From positions 1 through 64,000 of the forward strand of contig NZ_JAVBXX010000010.1 in the NCBI RefSeq assembly GCF_030824335.1: a stretch of DNA of 64,000 nt. The letters are read 5' to 3'. Below, in pieces: positions 1 through 6,953 of this stretch (within the stretch, counting starts at the first letter, position 1; the number at the start of each line of letters is the position of its first letter). The position numbers and the translations under genes were made by a program. The notes under the pieces are model-generated. The model was not told where the DNA came from, did not search any database, and saw only the letters and a program-made list of their open reading frames with translations. This DNA is from Azonexus sp. (GTDB taxonomy: Bacteria; Pseudomonadota; Gammaproteobacteria; Burkholderiales; Rhodocyclaceae).

Positions 1-123
1 CGGAGCGAATGTCATCAGGGCCGGTGCCGACGGGCATCACAGTAGGCCGGATAGATTCCTGCAGCCTGTTACCAAAGAACCAACAACTTATTACTTGCAA
101 ATCGGGGGAGTCCATAGATGAAC

Positions 124-130
124 GTTAGGC
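124..130 (+). repeat. integron recombination core site (attC end or attI)
   Basis: GTTAGGC core immediately upstream of the first cassette gene, in the context AACGTTAGGC that recurs at the other cassette boundaries. No matching GCCTAAC arm or clear hairpin is visible in positions 1-123. It could therefore be the right end of a long attC whose left arm lies outside the window, or the attI site itself. Positions 1-123 hold no convincing gene. Confidence 0.6.
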
Positions 131-134
131 CTTT

Positions 135-800
135 ATGAAGTACTACAAGAAGCGCATTCCCGAGAAGTGGCAAGTATTTGCGTTCGAGGTCGACGGTTCG
201 CAGGACGCTTATGTCAGCGACGACATGATTCCAATAACGCCGACGGAGGCGCAGGAAATCGCGGCCATGCCTCCGCAAGATGGACTTGTGCTCGATATCC
301 TAAGGTCAGCTTCCACCAAACGAAATTGGACATGGCCGCCCAGGGCGTATCAAGAGGCGATCGGTCAAATCGTTGTGATTTCGTCGAGCATCGAAGTCAT
401 GATACGAACCGTTATTTGGCATATCGCTGGCTTGGACAGCATCGCGGGCCGGGCGTTTACGGGTAAGGCTCGCATAAGCGAGCTGACAGAAACGCTGAAG
501 GCGCTGATTGAATGCAAGGCTCCTCATTTGAAAGATAAGGCGGCTTCCATCAGTGGAAGAATCAAAGAGGCCTTTAATCGACGAGCTGTATACGTGCACC
601 AGGTTTGGACAATCCATGAAGATGGAACCCCGGCGGTTGGCAAGTTGTTCATCGAGCGATATGAGCGTCTTGAAAAGCCAACACCTGTTTCGCTTACCAG
701 CATGTACCAGCTAGCAGACGAGATGCTTCAGATTCAAGCCGATTTAATGGCGTCCATTCTGAGCCCACTACTTCCCACGAGTCAGCAGACAAATGGCTAA
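135..800 (+). CDS. cassette-encoded hypothetical protein, possible HEPN-like domain
   Basis: 221-residue soluble protein in the first visible integron cassette. No signal peptide or membrane segment is visible. I do not recognise the family as a whole. The central part (about residues 75-160) is predicted helical and contains FNRRAVYVH (Arg149/Arg150 to His155). This resembles the R-x4-6-H motif of HEPN ribonucleases and HEPN-like helper proteins. The ATG is 5 nt after the core site GTTAGGC, and the stop is 11 nt before the next attC. This tight packing is typical of cassettes, which usually lack their own promoter. The HEPN assignment is inference from one short motif; the coding call is firm because the frame is open exactly between two recombination sites. 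Confidence 0.7.
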   Translation: MKYYKKRIPEKWQVFAFEVDGSQDAYVSDDMIPITPTEAQEIAAMPPQDGLVLDILRSASTKRNWTWPPRAYQEAIGQIVVISSSIEVMIRTVIWHIAGLDSIAGRAFTGKARISELTETLKALIECKAPHLKDKAASISGRIKEAFNRRAVYVHQVWTIHEDGTPAVGKLFIERYERLEKPTPVSLTSMYQLADEMLQIQADLMASILSPLLPTSQQTNG

Positions 801-811
801 GAACCTCGAAG

Positions 812-879
812 GCCTAACACTGCAGTCAACCGGACCTGCGCGAAAAGTCGCGCAGGTCCGGTTACTTTGAACGTTAGGC
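812..879 (+). repeat. attC site 1
   Basis: Left arm GCCTAAC at 812-818 and right arm GTTAGGC at 873-879 enclose a perfect inverted repeat at 828-863 (15-bp arms beginning AACCGGACC, 6-nt loop). At 68 bp it has the size and architecture of an integron attC site. It closely resembles the site at 2173-2239. Confidence 0.85.
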
Positions 880-889
880 GTCGGCAATC

Positions 890-1372
890 ATGTCCTGCTA
901 CTCATGCTGTTCCTGCGAGTGTTTGGAGACACCACTCGACTTTGATGCTGCTGTTGCAGCAGAGACACGCTTCACTTGGCGTCTACACGATGTGTGCCAC
1001 TCCAACATCGGCTGGTACACCGACAAAACAATCAGCGATCAGCAACTTCTCGAGGACTGGATAGCCAAGGATGCATTTGGCGCATACGTGCTATGGCATA
1101 AGGACGACTACTGCGAAATCCACAGCATGTTCCACATGAGAGCGCTGTATGTGGGAAAGGGTCAGATTGGGAAGCGACTGCTAGCCCACTGGAAGGGAAA
1201 GGACTTTTCGGCAGAAATGCTCGTTTACTGGACATTCCTTGAGATGCCAAATCGCCAAGCAAAGTACTGCGAGCAACTGCTCTTAGATACTTATCGCGTA
1301 CCTCTTAACAAAGCTGAGTCAACTGGGGAGTTGTTACTTTGCGCGCACTTCACACAAACGGAAGTGGATTAA
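890..1372 (+). CDS. cassette-encoded GIY-YIG-like nuclease
   Basis: 160-residue protein. The C-terminal two thirds match the GIY-YIG nuclease layout: GAYV at 64-67, LYVGKG at 86-91, an arginine at 96 in GKRLLAH, the catalytic-type glutamate at 128 in YCEQLLLDTY, and VPLNK at 138-141. The spacing between the GAYV and LYVGKG strands is longer than in UvrC-type domains. The first 11 residues are cysteine-rich (Cys3, 6, 7, 9 and 11) and could bind a metal. It starts 10 nt after attC 1 and ends just before attC 2. The family is used in homing, restriction and repair nucleases; the role here is not known. The domain call is from motif order only. Confidence 0.65.
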   Translation: MSCYSCCSCECLETPLDFDAAVAAETRFTWRLHDVCHSNIGWYTDKTISDQQLLEDWIAKDAFGAYVLWHKDDYCEIHSMFHMRALYVGKGQIGKRLLAHWKGKDFSAEMLVYWTFLEMPNRQAKYCEQLLLDTYRVPLNKAESTGELLLCAHFTQTEVD

Positions 1373-1379
1373 CAACAAC

Positions 1380-1460
1380 GCCTAACAGGCGCTTCGAGTG
1401 GGACGCAAAAACAGCCGGCTTCGCCGCCTATTTTCGCGCCCCTCAAGCTAAACGTTAGCC
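1380..1460 (+). repeat. attC site 2
   Basis: GCCTAAC at 1380-1386 and GTTAGCC at 1454-1460 enclose an imperfect long inverted repeat (GCTTCGAGTGGGACGC against GCGCCCCTCAAGC) with an inner AGCCGGCTTCGCCG region. The 81-bp length is normal for attC. Confidence 0.8.
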
Positions 1461-1479
1461 ATCTTCATTGGAGCACATG

Positions 1480-2178
1480 ATGCAAAAGGTAGTTGATTGG
1501 GCCTTATCGCGTTTTCCTCGCGAAACAGCCCGCGCAAATGAAACTGAGCGCCTAGATGCAACAATGAAAACAACGGCAGTGAATCGCTATAACGCGTCAA
1601 ATCGCCTAAGAGCACAAGGAAAATTCACGTTCTTCACAACGACAATCTTGTCTCTTGGTTTGATCTTCATTCCACTAATGCAACTTGCTGATGCGCAATT
1701 GGCATTGCCAGACCGATTGCTGAACGCGATACAAATTTTCCTAGCCGTCTCCATTCTGGTTTACTCAGTCATTATTGGCACTGCTCGCTACGACTTACGT
1801 AGCGAACAATTGAACGACTGCGGAGATAACATCAAAGAGCTAATTCGAGAACTCCGCAGAGAGAAGGAAGCTGCAGGAGGACAGGTTGGCAAGGAGAAAT
1901 TAGCCGAACTACAAGATAGGTATTCTTCGATTACAACCGACGTCGAAAATCACACTAGAAATGACTATCGCTTGACGGTATTGCAGTTGCCAGAGATGTT
2001 CAAAGTCACCGGCTTTGTCAGGGCGGGTACGTGGGGGCTGTACTGGACTGCGTTTATCGCACAGTTTCTTCCTTCGCTGATGTTGCTAGCTATTGTGTTG
2101 GGGTTTTTTCTGGAGGTGTTCGGCATCACTGCCGGCCTCACGCAACTATTGAAATTCCCGAGAACGCCGCATGGCTAA
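1480..2178 (+). CDS. cassette-encoded SLATT-type membrane protein
   Basis: 232 residues from ATG 1480. GGAG at 1470-1473 sits 6 nt upstream; TTG 1468 and ATG 1477 are alternative starts. The protein has a conserved-looking N-terminal helix (AVNRYNASNRL), two hydrophobic hairpin segments (FFTTTILSLGLIF and AIQIFLAVSILVYSVII), then YDLRSEQLNDCGDNIKELIREL, a long charged coil and a C-terminal hydrophobic stretch. This order, especially the YDLR...L..C motif straight after the second membrane segment, matches SLATT domains. Those are predicted pore-forming effectors in nucleotide-signalling defence systems. No nucleotidyltransferase partner is present in the cassette, so it stands alone here. Its codons are more AT-rich than the island to the right. 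The stop codon lies inside attC 3. Confidence 0.72.
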   Translation: MQKVVDWALSRFPRETARANETERLDATMKTTAVNRYNASNRLRAQGKFTFFTTTILSLGLIFIPLMQLADAQLALPDRLLNAIQIFLAVSILVYSVIIGTARYDLRSEQLNDCGDNIKELIRELRREKEAAGGQVGKEKLAELQDRYSSITTDVENHTRNDYRLTVLQLPEMFKVTGFVRAGTWGLYWTAFIAQFLPSLMLLAIVLGFFLEVFGITAGLTQLLKFPRTPHG

Positions 2179-2239
2179 CTCATCATTCCACCGGACCTGC
2201 GCGAAAAGCCGCGCAGGCCGGTGAATTCAAACGTTAGGT
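2173..2239 (+). repeat. attC site 3
   Basis: GGCTAAC at 2173-2179 and GTTAGGT at 2233-2239 flank a strong inverted repeat at 2189-2223 (arms CACCGGACCTGCGCG / CGCGCAGGCCGGTG, loop AAAAGC). The left arm overlaps the TAA stop of the SLATT gene. Confidence 0.85.
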
Positions 2240-2249
2240 TGCTTGAAAC

Positions 2250-2735
2250 ATGTCGCTGACTCATCGCCCAGTCGCCGGGAAAGACATACAAGCCATTTGC
2301 GGTTTTCCACAAAGCGAAGACGAATTATTCTTCATGTTTCCAAAGGCTGAATTCCCGTTGGCACCATCGCTGTTGCAGGAGTCGATTGCGCAGCGCTCGA
2401 ACTCAACTGTCGTAGAACTTGACGGTGAAGTCGTCGCCTTCGCCAATTTCTACCGTTGGGAAACTGGCGGCAGTTGCTCCATTGGGAACGTCATCGTTTC
2501 CCCGCTAGCCCGAGGGCGCGGCATCGGCCGGTATCTCATCGAGCAAATGACGAACCTTGCTTTCTCGAAACATCTGGCAACCGAGGTGACAGTATCCTGC
2601 TTCAATCAAAACGTTGCTGGCCTGCTGCTGTACCCAAAACTTGGGTTTCAGCCGTATACCGTCGAGGAGCGAAAAAACAGAAATGGAAATCGGGTTGCAC
2701 TCATTCACATGCGGTTGGCGCGAAATGCAACCTAA
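2250..2735 (+). CDS. cassette-encoded GNAT acetyltransferase
   Basis: 161-residue GNAT-fold N-acetyltransferase. Motif A is clear: GNVIVSPLARGRGIG (about residues 78-92), containing the R/Q-x-x-G-x-G/A acetyl-CoA loop as RGRGIG, followed by RYLIEQM. The C-terminal part CFNQNVAGLLLYPKLGF matches the motif B helix and strand. Family members acetylate small molecules, peptides or antibiotics; the substrate cannot be read from sequence. Lone GNATs are common integron cargo. The gene lies between attC 3 and attC 4, and its TAA stop overlaps the ACCTAAC arm of attC 4. Confidence 0.85.
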   Translation: MSLTHRPVAGKDIQAICGFPQSEDELFFMFPKAEFPLAPSLLQESIAQRSNSTVVELDGEVVAFANFYRWETGGSCSIGNVIVSPLARGRGIGRYLIEQMTNLAFSKHLATEVTVSCFNQNVAGLLLYPKLGFQPYTVEERKNRNGNRVALIHMRLARNAT

Positions 2736-2820
2736 CATTACGGTCAAGGCGCGGCCTTCGGCCGCTGGGACGTCCCGCAAGCGGGCCGCCCCTTACCTTG
2801 TACGTTACGCATCAATGGAC
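2730..2820 (+). repeat. attC site 4
   Basis: ACCTAAC at 2730-2736 and GTTACGC at 2814-2820 are separated by a GC-rich imperfect inverted repeat including GCGGCCTTCGGCCGC and GCGGGCCGC. The length of 91 bp is within the attC range. Confidence 0.75.
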
Positions 2821-2827
2821 CCCCCCC

Positions 2828-3079
2828 ATGCCATTCCCACCGGAAGAACGTAAGGCGTTGCTCGGCGTGAAAGGTGTTGGCCCCACGGTGGTGGCTCGCC
2901 TCGAACAAATGGGATTTGAATCACTGGCCCATCTGAGCAAAGCCAATGCGTTGGATATCGTCTCTCAAGCCTCGGCTATCGTCGGTTCCACTTGCTGGAA
3001 GAACAGTCCGCAAGCTCGCGCTGCTATCCAGGCTGCCATTGCATTGGCCCAGTCGCGCCATGCACCACAAGTTCGTTAA
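2828..3079 (+). CDS. cassette-encoded small helix-hairpin-helix protein
   Basis: 83-residue protein from ATG 2828, 7 nt after attC 4. The N-terminal half carries a helix-hairpin-helix signature: GVKGVGPTVVARLEQMGF (about residues 14-31), followed by SLAHLSKANALDI. The length and arrangement resemble small single-HhH proteins such as the Cdd1/pathogenicity-locus family. HhH motifs bind DNA non-specifically or mediate protein contacts; no catalytic domain is present. A longer in-frame opening upstream runs through the GNAT gene and attC 4, so the internal ATG is preferred. The TAA stop lies in the left arm of attC 5. Confidence 0.7.
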   Translation: MPFPPEERKALLGVKGVGPTVVARLEQMGFESLAHLSKANALDIVSQASAIVGSTCWKNSPQARAAIQAAIALAQSRHAPQVR

Positions 3080-3121
3080 CCGGACCGCCAAAAAGCTGTG
3101 CTTTTTGTCGCCCGGTTACGT
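3074..3121 (+). repeat. attC site 5 (short)
   Basis: CGTTAAC at 3074-3080 and GTTACGT at 3115-3121 are the ends of a compact, nearly perfect inverted repeat (TAACCGG...CCGGTTA with an inner AAAAAGC/GCTTTTT stem). At 48 bp it is shorter than most attC sites, and it could double as a transcription terminator. Confidence 0.6.
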
Positions 3122-3136
3122 CCAAGGCAGGGCATC

Positions 3137-3391
3137 TCAGTAATGAAACCGCAACTGAGCAATCTGGAGTGCATCCCCTTCAACGCGATATACCATGCGA
3201 TGTTCGTCTGTTATACGGCGTGACCAAAAACCCGATAGCGCGTGCTTCAATGCTTCCGGTTTTCCTACACCGGCAAAGGGTTCGCGTTGGGTTTCACGAA
3301 TCAGCTTGTTTATCCGCTCAACCATGCGCTTATCTTGTTTTTGCCAGTAGAGGTAGTCTTCCCATGCCTCAGCCGCAAAAATCAGCTTCAC
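3137..3391 (-). CDS. yoeB: YoeB-family mRNA interferase toxin
   Basis: 84 residues, the usual YoeB length. Motifs read WEDYLYW near the N-terminus, RINKLI, PFAGVGKPE, LSGFWSRRITDEHRMVYRV and the C-terminal QLRFHY. The Glu/Arg/His/Tyr residues expected for the RelE/YoeB ribonuclease site are present (Glu in GKPE, Arg in SRRI, C-terminal His-Tyr). YoeB cleaves mRNA at the ribosome when YefM is degraded. The start overlaps the yefM stop by 4 nt, so the genes are translationally coupled. The pair is on the opposite strand from the other cassette genes and has its own operator. Confidence 0.93.
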   Translation of the reverse strand: MKLIFAAEAWEDYLYWQKQDKRMVERINKLIRETQREPFAGVGKPEALKHALSGFWSRRITDEHRMVYRVEGDALQIAQLRFHY

Positions 3392-3639
3392 TGTGACAGT
3401 TCCCGCTCGGTGCCTTTGCTGGCGTTCAGTTGTGCAACTGCCGAGAGAAGTCGTTTGGCGTTAGCCGGGGTACGCAAGAGATAAGCGGTCTCCTCAAGCG
3501 CTTTGTAATCCTCAAGGGAAAGCATCACCACGGATTGCTCACCATTGCGGGTAATAATCAAAGCTTCGTGGTCGTTACAAACCCTGTCCATGATGCTGGC
3601 GAGGTTTGCTCGAACGGCGGTGTAGGTCATCGCATCCAT
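3388..3639 (-). CDS. yefM: YefM-family antitoxin (Phd/YefM)
   Basis: 83 residues with the Phd/YefM DNA-binding N-terminus (MDAMTYTAVRANLASIMDRV) and the typical ITRNGEQSVVMLSLEDYKALEET segment. The C-terminus would wrap YoeB. GGAGG at 3645-3649 is a strong ribosome-binding site for ATG 3639. It neutralises YoeB and represses its own promoter through the TGTACA repeats just upstream. Toxin-antitoxin cassettes are thought to stabilise large integron arrays by post-segregational killing. Confidence 0.93.
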   Translation of the reverse strand: MDAMTYTAVRANLASIMDRVCNDHEALIITRNGEQSVVMLSLEDYKALEETAYLLRTPANAKRLLSAVAQLNASKGTERELSQ

Positions 3640-3655
3640 TTAAGGCCTCCGTATA

Positions 3656-3673
3656 TGTACATTTTAATGTACA
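3656..3673 (-). promoter_or_regulatory. YefM-YoeB operator (two TGTACA hexamers)
   Basis: TGTACA at 3656-3661 and again at 3668-3673, 12 bp centre to centre, together form a near-perfect palindrome. This hexamer pair and spacing match the operator described for yefM-yoeB autoregulation. A second, perfect 16-bp palindrome ACACTTCGCGAAGTGT follows at 3676-3691 and may belong to the same promoter region. Confidence 0.8.
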
Positions 3674-3704
3674 ACACACTTCGCGAAGTGTCCAGCGCAC
3701 GGGG

Positions 3705-3760
3705 AGCTAAACGGCCACCCCATCATTCCCCCTGGCCTGCGCGAAAAGCCACACAGAGAC
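3705..3760 (+). repeat. degenerate attC remnant at the end of the array
   Basis: The segment CATCATTCC...CTGCGCGAAAAGCC at 3721-3750 is a close copy of the left half of attC 3. It follows a degraded arm AGCTAAAC at 3705-3712, but the right half is lost and no GTTAGGC core follows. It marks the eroded right boundary of the cassette array. Confidence 0.6.
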
Positions 3761-3786
3761 TGGCAGCGGCGATCAAGGGCTGAATC

Positions 3787-3832
3787 TCACGGTCGACGGC
3801 CATTTTTGGGCAAAAACGGCGGTTGACCGTGA
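3787..3832. repeat. 46-bp near-perfect palindrome next to the integron boundary
   Basis: Arms TCACGGTCGAC (3787-3797) and GTTGACCGTGA (3822-3832) pair with one mismatch. The interior GCC-TTTTTG / CAAAAA-GGC also pairs, so most of the 46 bp can fold into one hairpin. It lies between the array remnant and the next chromosomal gene. It could be a terminator, a recombination hot spot or a mobile palindrome. Confidence 0.6.
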
Positions 3833-3917
3833 AACTCGGCCCAGATCGGGCGATTTGCCCGGGACTGGCTCCCCTCCCGCCGCCTAGACTCGCTCCACCT
3901 CAACGGTGGAGATTTTC

Positions 3918-4463
3918 ATGCAACATCGCCCGACAATCGGGAAACCACGTCGGCTGACAGCAGCCCTGGCCGTGCTCGCCGGCCTGATTCTGGGCAGCAC
4001 CGCTTGTGGTGCCGAAACGCCCGACGAAGGCGACCTCAGCTACCGCGCCCACATCGACAGCCCGCACCGCTTCAAATGCCTCTACGGCTACGCCGCCGAC
4101 AAGACCGGCGACCATGCCTCGGCCATCCGCATCTTCGAGGACTGCATCGCGCGCTGGAACGATGTCTATTCGATGATCTGGCTGGCGCAGATTCTCGAAA
4201 CCGGCATCGGCATCCCGCGCGACGAGGCGCGAGCCGCCCGCCTGATGGAACAAGGCGCCCAGATCGAGAACGACGCCCACGCCCGCCTGGCCCGTTATCA
4301 CTGGGGCGTTGCGCTGGCTGAGGGACGCGGCGTGCCCGCCGACCTGGCGGCAGCGCGCCGCTGGCTACGCCGGGCCGCCGCCGAGGGCGTGACCGAGGCC
4401 GCCGAATACCTCGAACGATTCAACCGGAACACCGCTTTCAACCCCCCCAAGGAGAACCCATGA
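3918..4463 (+). CDS. exported SEL1-repeat protein
   Basis: 181 residues from ATG 3918, with GGTGGAGA at 3905-3912 as ribosome-binding site. The alternative GTG 3906 lies inside that site and is rejected. The N-terminus is a signal peptide (LTAALAVLAGLILGSTACG); Cys in STACG could make it a lipoprotein. The mature part is helical repeats of the SEL1/TPR type: YSMIWLAQILETGIGIPRDEARAARLMEQGA, then HWGVALAEGRGVPADLAAARRWLRRAAAEG. Such repeats mediate protein contacts in the periplasm. It overlaps the following membrane-protein gene by 4 nt (ATGA). The gene stands at the edge of the quinoprotein island; a link to that system is only positional. Confidence 0.75.
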   Translation: MQHRPTIGKPRRLTAALAVLAGLILGSTACGAETPDEGDLSYRAHIDSPHRFKCLYGYAADKTGDHASAIRIFEDCIARWNDVYSMIWLAQILETGIGIPRDEARAARLMEQGAQIENDAHARLARYHWGVALAEGRGVPADLAAARRWLRRAAAEGVTEAAEYLERFNRNTAFNPPKENP

Positions 4464-4855
4464 TCGGCATCTGGCAACACGCCAACCAAACCTTCCTGCT
4501 CGGCCTGTGCATCGTCACGACCCTCGCGTTCGCGCTGCCCATCACCTTCGCCCCGCTGCGCTGGGCGGCGCTGATGCGCTGGCGGCTGCCGGTCGACACC
4601 GATCTGGCAGTCTATTTCGGCCGCTGTCTGGGCTGTTTCATCCTGATCGTCGAGGTGTTGATGCTGCGCGCAGCACTCGATGGCACGGCGCTGGTCACCG
4701 TCTTTGAAATCCTCACGCTGATCTTCGCCAGCATGGTGCTGCTGCACATCATCGGCGCCATCCAGCGCATCCAGCCGTGGACGGAAACCGCCGAAATCGG
4801 CCTGTACAGCGCGCTGTTCCTGCTGACCCTGGCCTTTTTCCCGGTCGCCGCCTGA
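4460..4855 (+). CDS. small four-helix integral membrane protein
   Basis: 131 residues with four hydrophobic segments: TFLLGLCIVTTLAFALPITF, GRCLGCFILIVEVLMLRAAL, ALVTVFEILTLIFASMVLLHII and a C-terminal LYSALFLLTLAFFPV. No family was recognised. Its start overlaps the stop of the SEL1 protein gene, so the two are co-translated. It faces the two-component cluster tail to tail, with 13 nt between the stops. Confidence 0.6.
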   Translation: MIGIWQHANQTFLLGLCIVTTLAFALPITFAPLRWAALMRWRLPVDTDLAVYFGRCLGCFILIVEVLMLRAALDGTALVTVFEILTLIFASMVLLHIIGAIQRIQPWTETAEIGLYSALFLLTLAFFPVAA

Positions 4856-4868
4856 AACAGCCGCCGGC

Positions 4869-5501
4869 TCAGTCGCCCAGACCGAGCCGGCGGGCGATGC
4901 GCACCAGTTCGAAATCGTTGGCTGCTTCCAGCCGGGTCTTGATCTGGTAATGCGTGTTGTGCACCGTCTTCGGACTCAGGCACAGGGCGGCGGCAATCTC
5001 AGGCACCGACGTACCGGCGAGCAGCAGGCGCAGCACCTCCAGCTCGCGCGGGCTGAGGCTGTCGGCAGCGTTCGGCGGCTCGGCCTCACGCAACGCAGCG
5101 CGCAGTTCGGCAGCCAGGTCCGGGCTGCAGAAACGCCGCCCGCCGGCCACCTCGCGCACCGCCTGTTGCAACACTTCCGGCGGACTGCTCTTGGTCACGT
5201 AACCCAAGGCGCCGGCGCGCACCGCCTGCACCGCCCACAACACGTCGCGATGCATGCTGAAGGCCAGCAGGCGCGCCTGCGCGTCGCGCTGGCGGATGCG
5301 CGCCAACAGTTCGAGACCGCCGATGTCGGGCAGCGCCAGGTCGAGAATCGCCACGTCCGGCTGCAATTCACGCCACAGGCGTAACCCCTCGGCGCCGGTA
5401 GACGCTTCGCCGGCCACCACCATGTTGCCCTGCTGCTCGAGCAGGCGACGGTAGCCCTGACGCACCACCGCGTGGTCGTCAACCAGCAGCAGGCGAATCA
5501 C
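4869..5501 (-). CDS. NarL/FixJ-type response regulator (pair 1)
   Basis: 210 residues. The receiver domain starts RLLLVDDHAVV with phosphoacceptor Asp54 (AILDLALPD). The LuxR-type helix-turn-helix is near the C-terminus (LSPRELEVLRLLLAGTSVPEIAAALCLSPKTVHNT). The start is the GTG at 5501, which overlaps the TGA of the partner kinase gene as GTGA. It is the last gene of the minus-strand series that begins at 13775. The family fits the ExaE/AgmR-type regulators that control quinoprotein ethanol oxidation; that role is inferred from position. Confidence 0.88.
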   Translation of the reverse strand: MIRLLLVDDHAVVRQGYRRLLEQQGNMVVAGEASTGAEGLRLWRELQPDVAILDLALPDIGGLELLARIRQRDAQARLLAFSMHRDVLWAVQAVRAGALGYVTKSSPPEVLQQAVREVAGGRRFCSPDLAAELRAALREAEPPNAADSLSPRELEVLRLLLAGTSVPEIAAALCLSPKTVHNTHYQIKTRLEAANDFELVRIARRLGLGD

Positions 5502-6889
5502 GCCGCCACCTCCATCGGGGGCAAGGGCCAGACAGCGGCCAGGCGCATGCCGCCCGCTGGCAAAGGCGCCAGCTCGACGCTGCCGCCGAAAGCCGCAACG
5601 CGCTCGGCGATGCCGATCAGGCCGCGACCGCCGCGACGTTCGCCGGAAGCCGGTTCGGCCTCGCCATCGTCGATCACCTCCACCAGCACCCGGCCGGCCA
5701 CGCAGCTCAGCGACACCGCCACCCGGCTGGCGCGCGCATGGCGCAGCGCGTTGGTCAGCCCTTCCTGGACGATGCGGTAGGCGTGCGCCGCACATTCGCC
5801 GGGCAGCGCCTCGACATCGCCCTGCAAGTTCAGGGTCGTGGCAACGGCCACGCCATCCGGCCGCCGTTGTTCCTCGCGTACCAGCTGGCGCAGGCATTCG
5901 CCGAGACCGAAGGCATCCAGCCCCGGCGGGCGCAGGCGGTGGACGATGTCCTGCACGCTCTCGTGCAATTGCGCCAGACTGCTCTCGATGGCCGCCAGGC
6001 TCGGACGCAGCGCCGGGGCCTCGCCCGCGCCGTGGCGCAGGAAGGCGGTTTCGGCACGCAGCGAGGTCAGGTGCTGGCCCATGTCGTCGTGCAGTTCGCG
6101 GGCCAGATGGCGACGTTCAGCCTCACGCGCGTCGAGCAGGCTGGTGGCCAAGCGGCGCTCGGCCACGCGGGTGGCGCCAAGCTGGCCGGCCAAGCTGTTG
6201 AAATCCTCGCCGATGCGCCGGAATTCGCGCAATTCGAACGCCGGCAGGCGAACGGCAGTGTCGCCTGCCTCCAGTTGACCGATGGCGGCGAGAATGCGGT
6301 CGGCCGGCCGCAAGGCCCGCCGCACCGGCGCCACCAGCGCGACGGCGAGCACGGCGAGCGCCGCCCAGGCCAGCGCCAGCATACCGAGCGCGCCGAGCCA
6401 GCCGGAGAGTTCCGCCGCCCAGTTGGGCGACACCCGGATCTCGCCGACGAACACGCCGGGCGGCCGCAGCAGGGGATGGCGGGCAATCCCCGACTCGCCG
6501 GCCAAGGCGGCCAGCCAATCCCCGACCCGGGCGCTGCCAGCCAGCGGCGGATGCGGCGTCGGGCAAGCCCGGGCAATGGCGTGGCCGCGCACGTCGTCCA
6601 CCTCGACACAAAAGGCCAGGCGTCTGGCCAGCGGCGTCAGTACCGCCAGGTCGACAGCAATCTCCTCACGGTTGAAGGTGTCAGCCAGCCGGGGCTGGTC
6701 CTGATTGAGCAGCTGCTGGACGATTGCCCCGCTGGGCGGCAGGTCGGCCAGCGCCTGCCGGTAGCCGCGCCAGCCATGCACCCCCAGCATTAGCAGGGAA
6801 ACCGCCAGGCCGAACACGACGATACGCAACAGCAGGGCGCGCTGCAGGTCGAAAGCGGCAGCGCTGGCGGTGGGATGCGGCGAATTCAT
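5498..6889 (-). CDS. membrane sensor histidine kinase, HisKA_3 type (pair 1)
   Basis: 463 residues. The first membrane helix is at about residues 18-37, a periplasmic sensor domain covers about 40-160, and the second helix is at about 163-188. A HAMP-like linker follows, then HisKA_3 dimerisation with His267 in ARELHDDMGQHL. The HATPase has YRIVQEGLTNALRHA (N box) and GRGLIGIAERV (G box). The signal is not identifiable. It is coupled to the response regulator gene by a 4-nt overlap. 64 nt separate it from the second regulator gene upstream. Confidence 0.88.
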   Translation of the reverse strand: MNSPHPTASAAAFDLQRALLLRIVVFGLAVSLLMLGVHGWRGYRQALADLPPSGAIVQQLLNQDQPRLADTFNREEIAVDLAVLTPLARRLAFCVEVDDVRGHAIARACPTPHPPLAGSARVGDWLAALAGESGIARHPLLRPPGVFVGEIRVSPNWAAELSGWLGALGMLALAWAALAVLAVALVAPVRRALRPADRILAAIGQLEAGDTAVRLPAFELREFRRIGEDFNSLAGQLGATRVAERRLATSLLDAREAERRHLARELHDDMGQHLTSLRAETAFLRHGAGEAPALRPSLAAIESSLAQLHESVQDIVHRLRPPGLDAFGLGECLRQLVREEQRRPDGVAVATTLNLQGDVEALPGECAAHAYRIVQEGLTNALRHARASRVAVSLSCVAGRVLVEVIDDGEAEPASGERRGGRGLIGIAERVAAFGGSVELAPLPAGGMRLAAVWPLPPMEVAA

Positions 6890-6953
6890 CGAAAAAACGG
6901 GGATGGCGGCGTGGGAAAGCGCGCCATCCTACGGCAGACAAAATCGCCGCCGT

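Noticed and set aside
2456-2827. Extended start for the HhH cassette protein
   Set aside because: The extension overlaps the GNAT gene and runs through attC 4; the internal ATG 2828 fits cassette boundaries.
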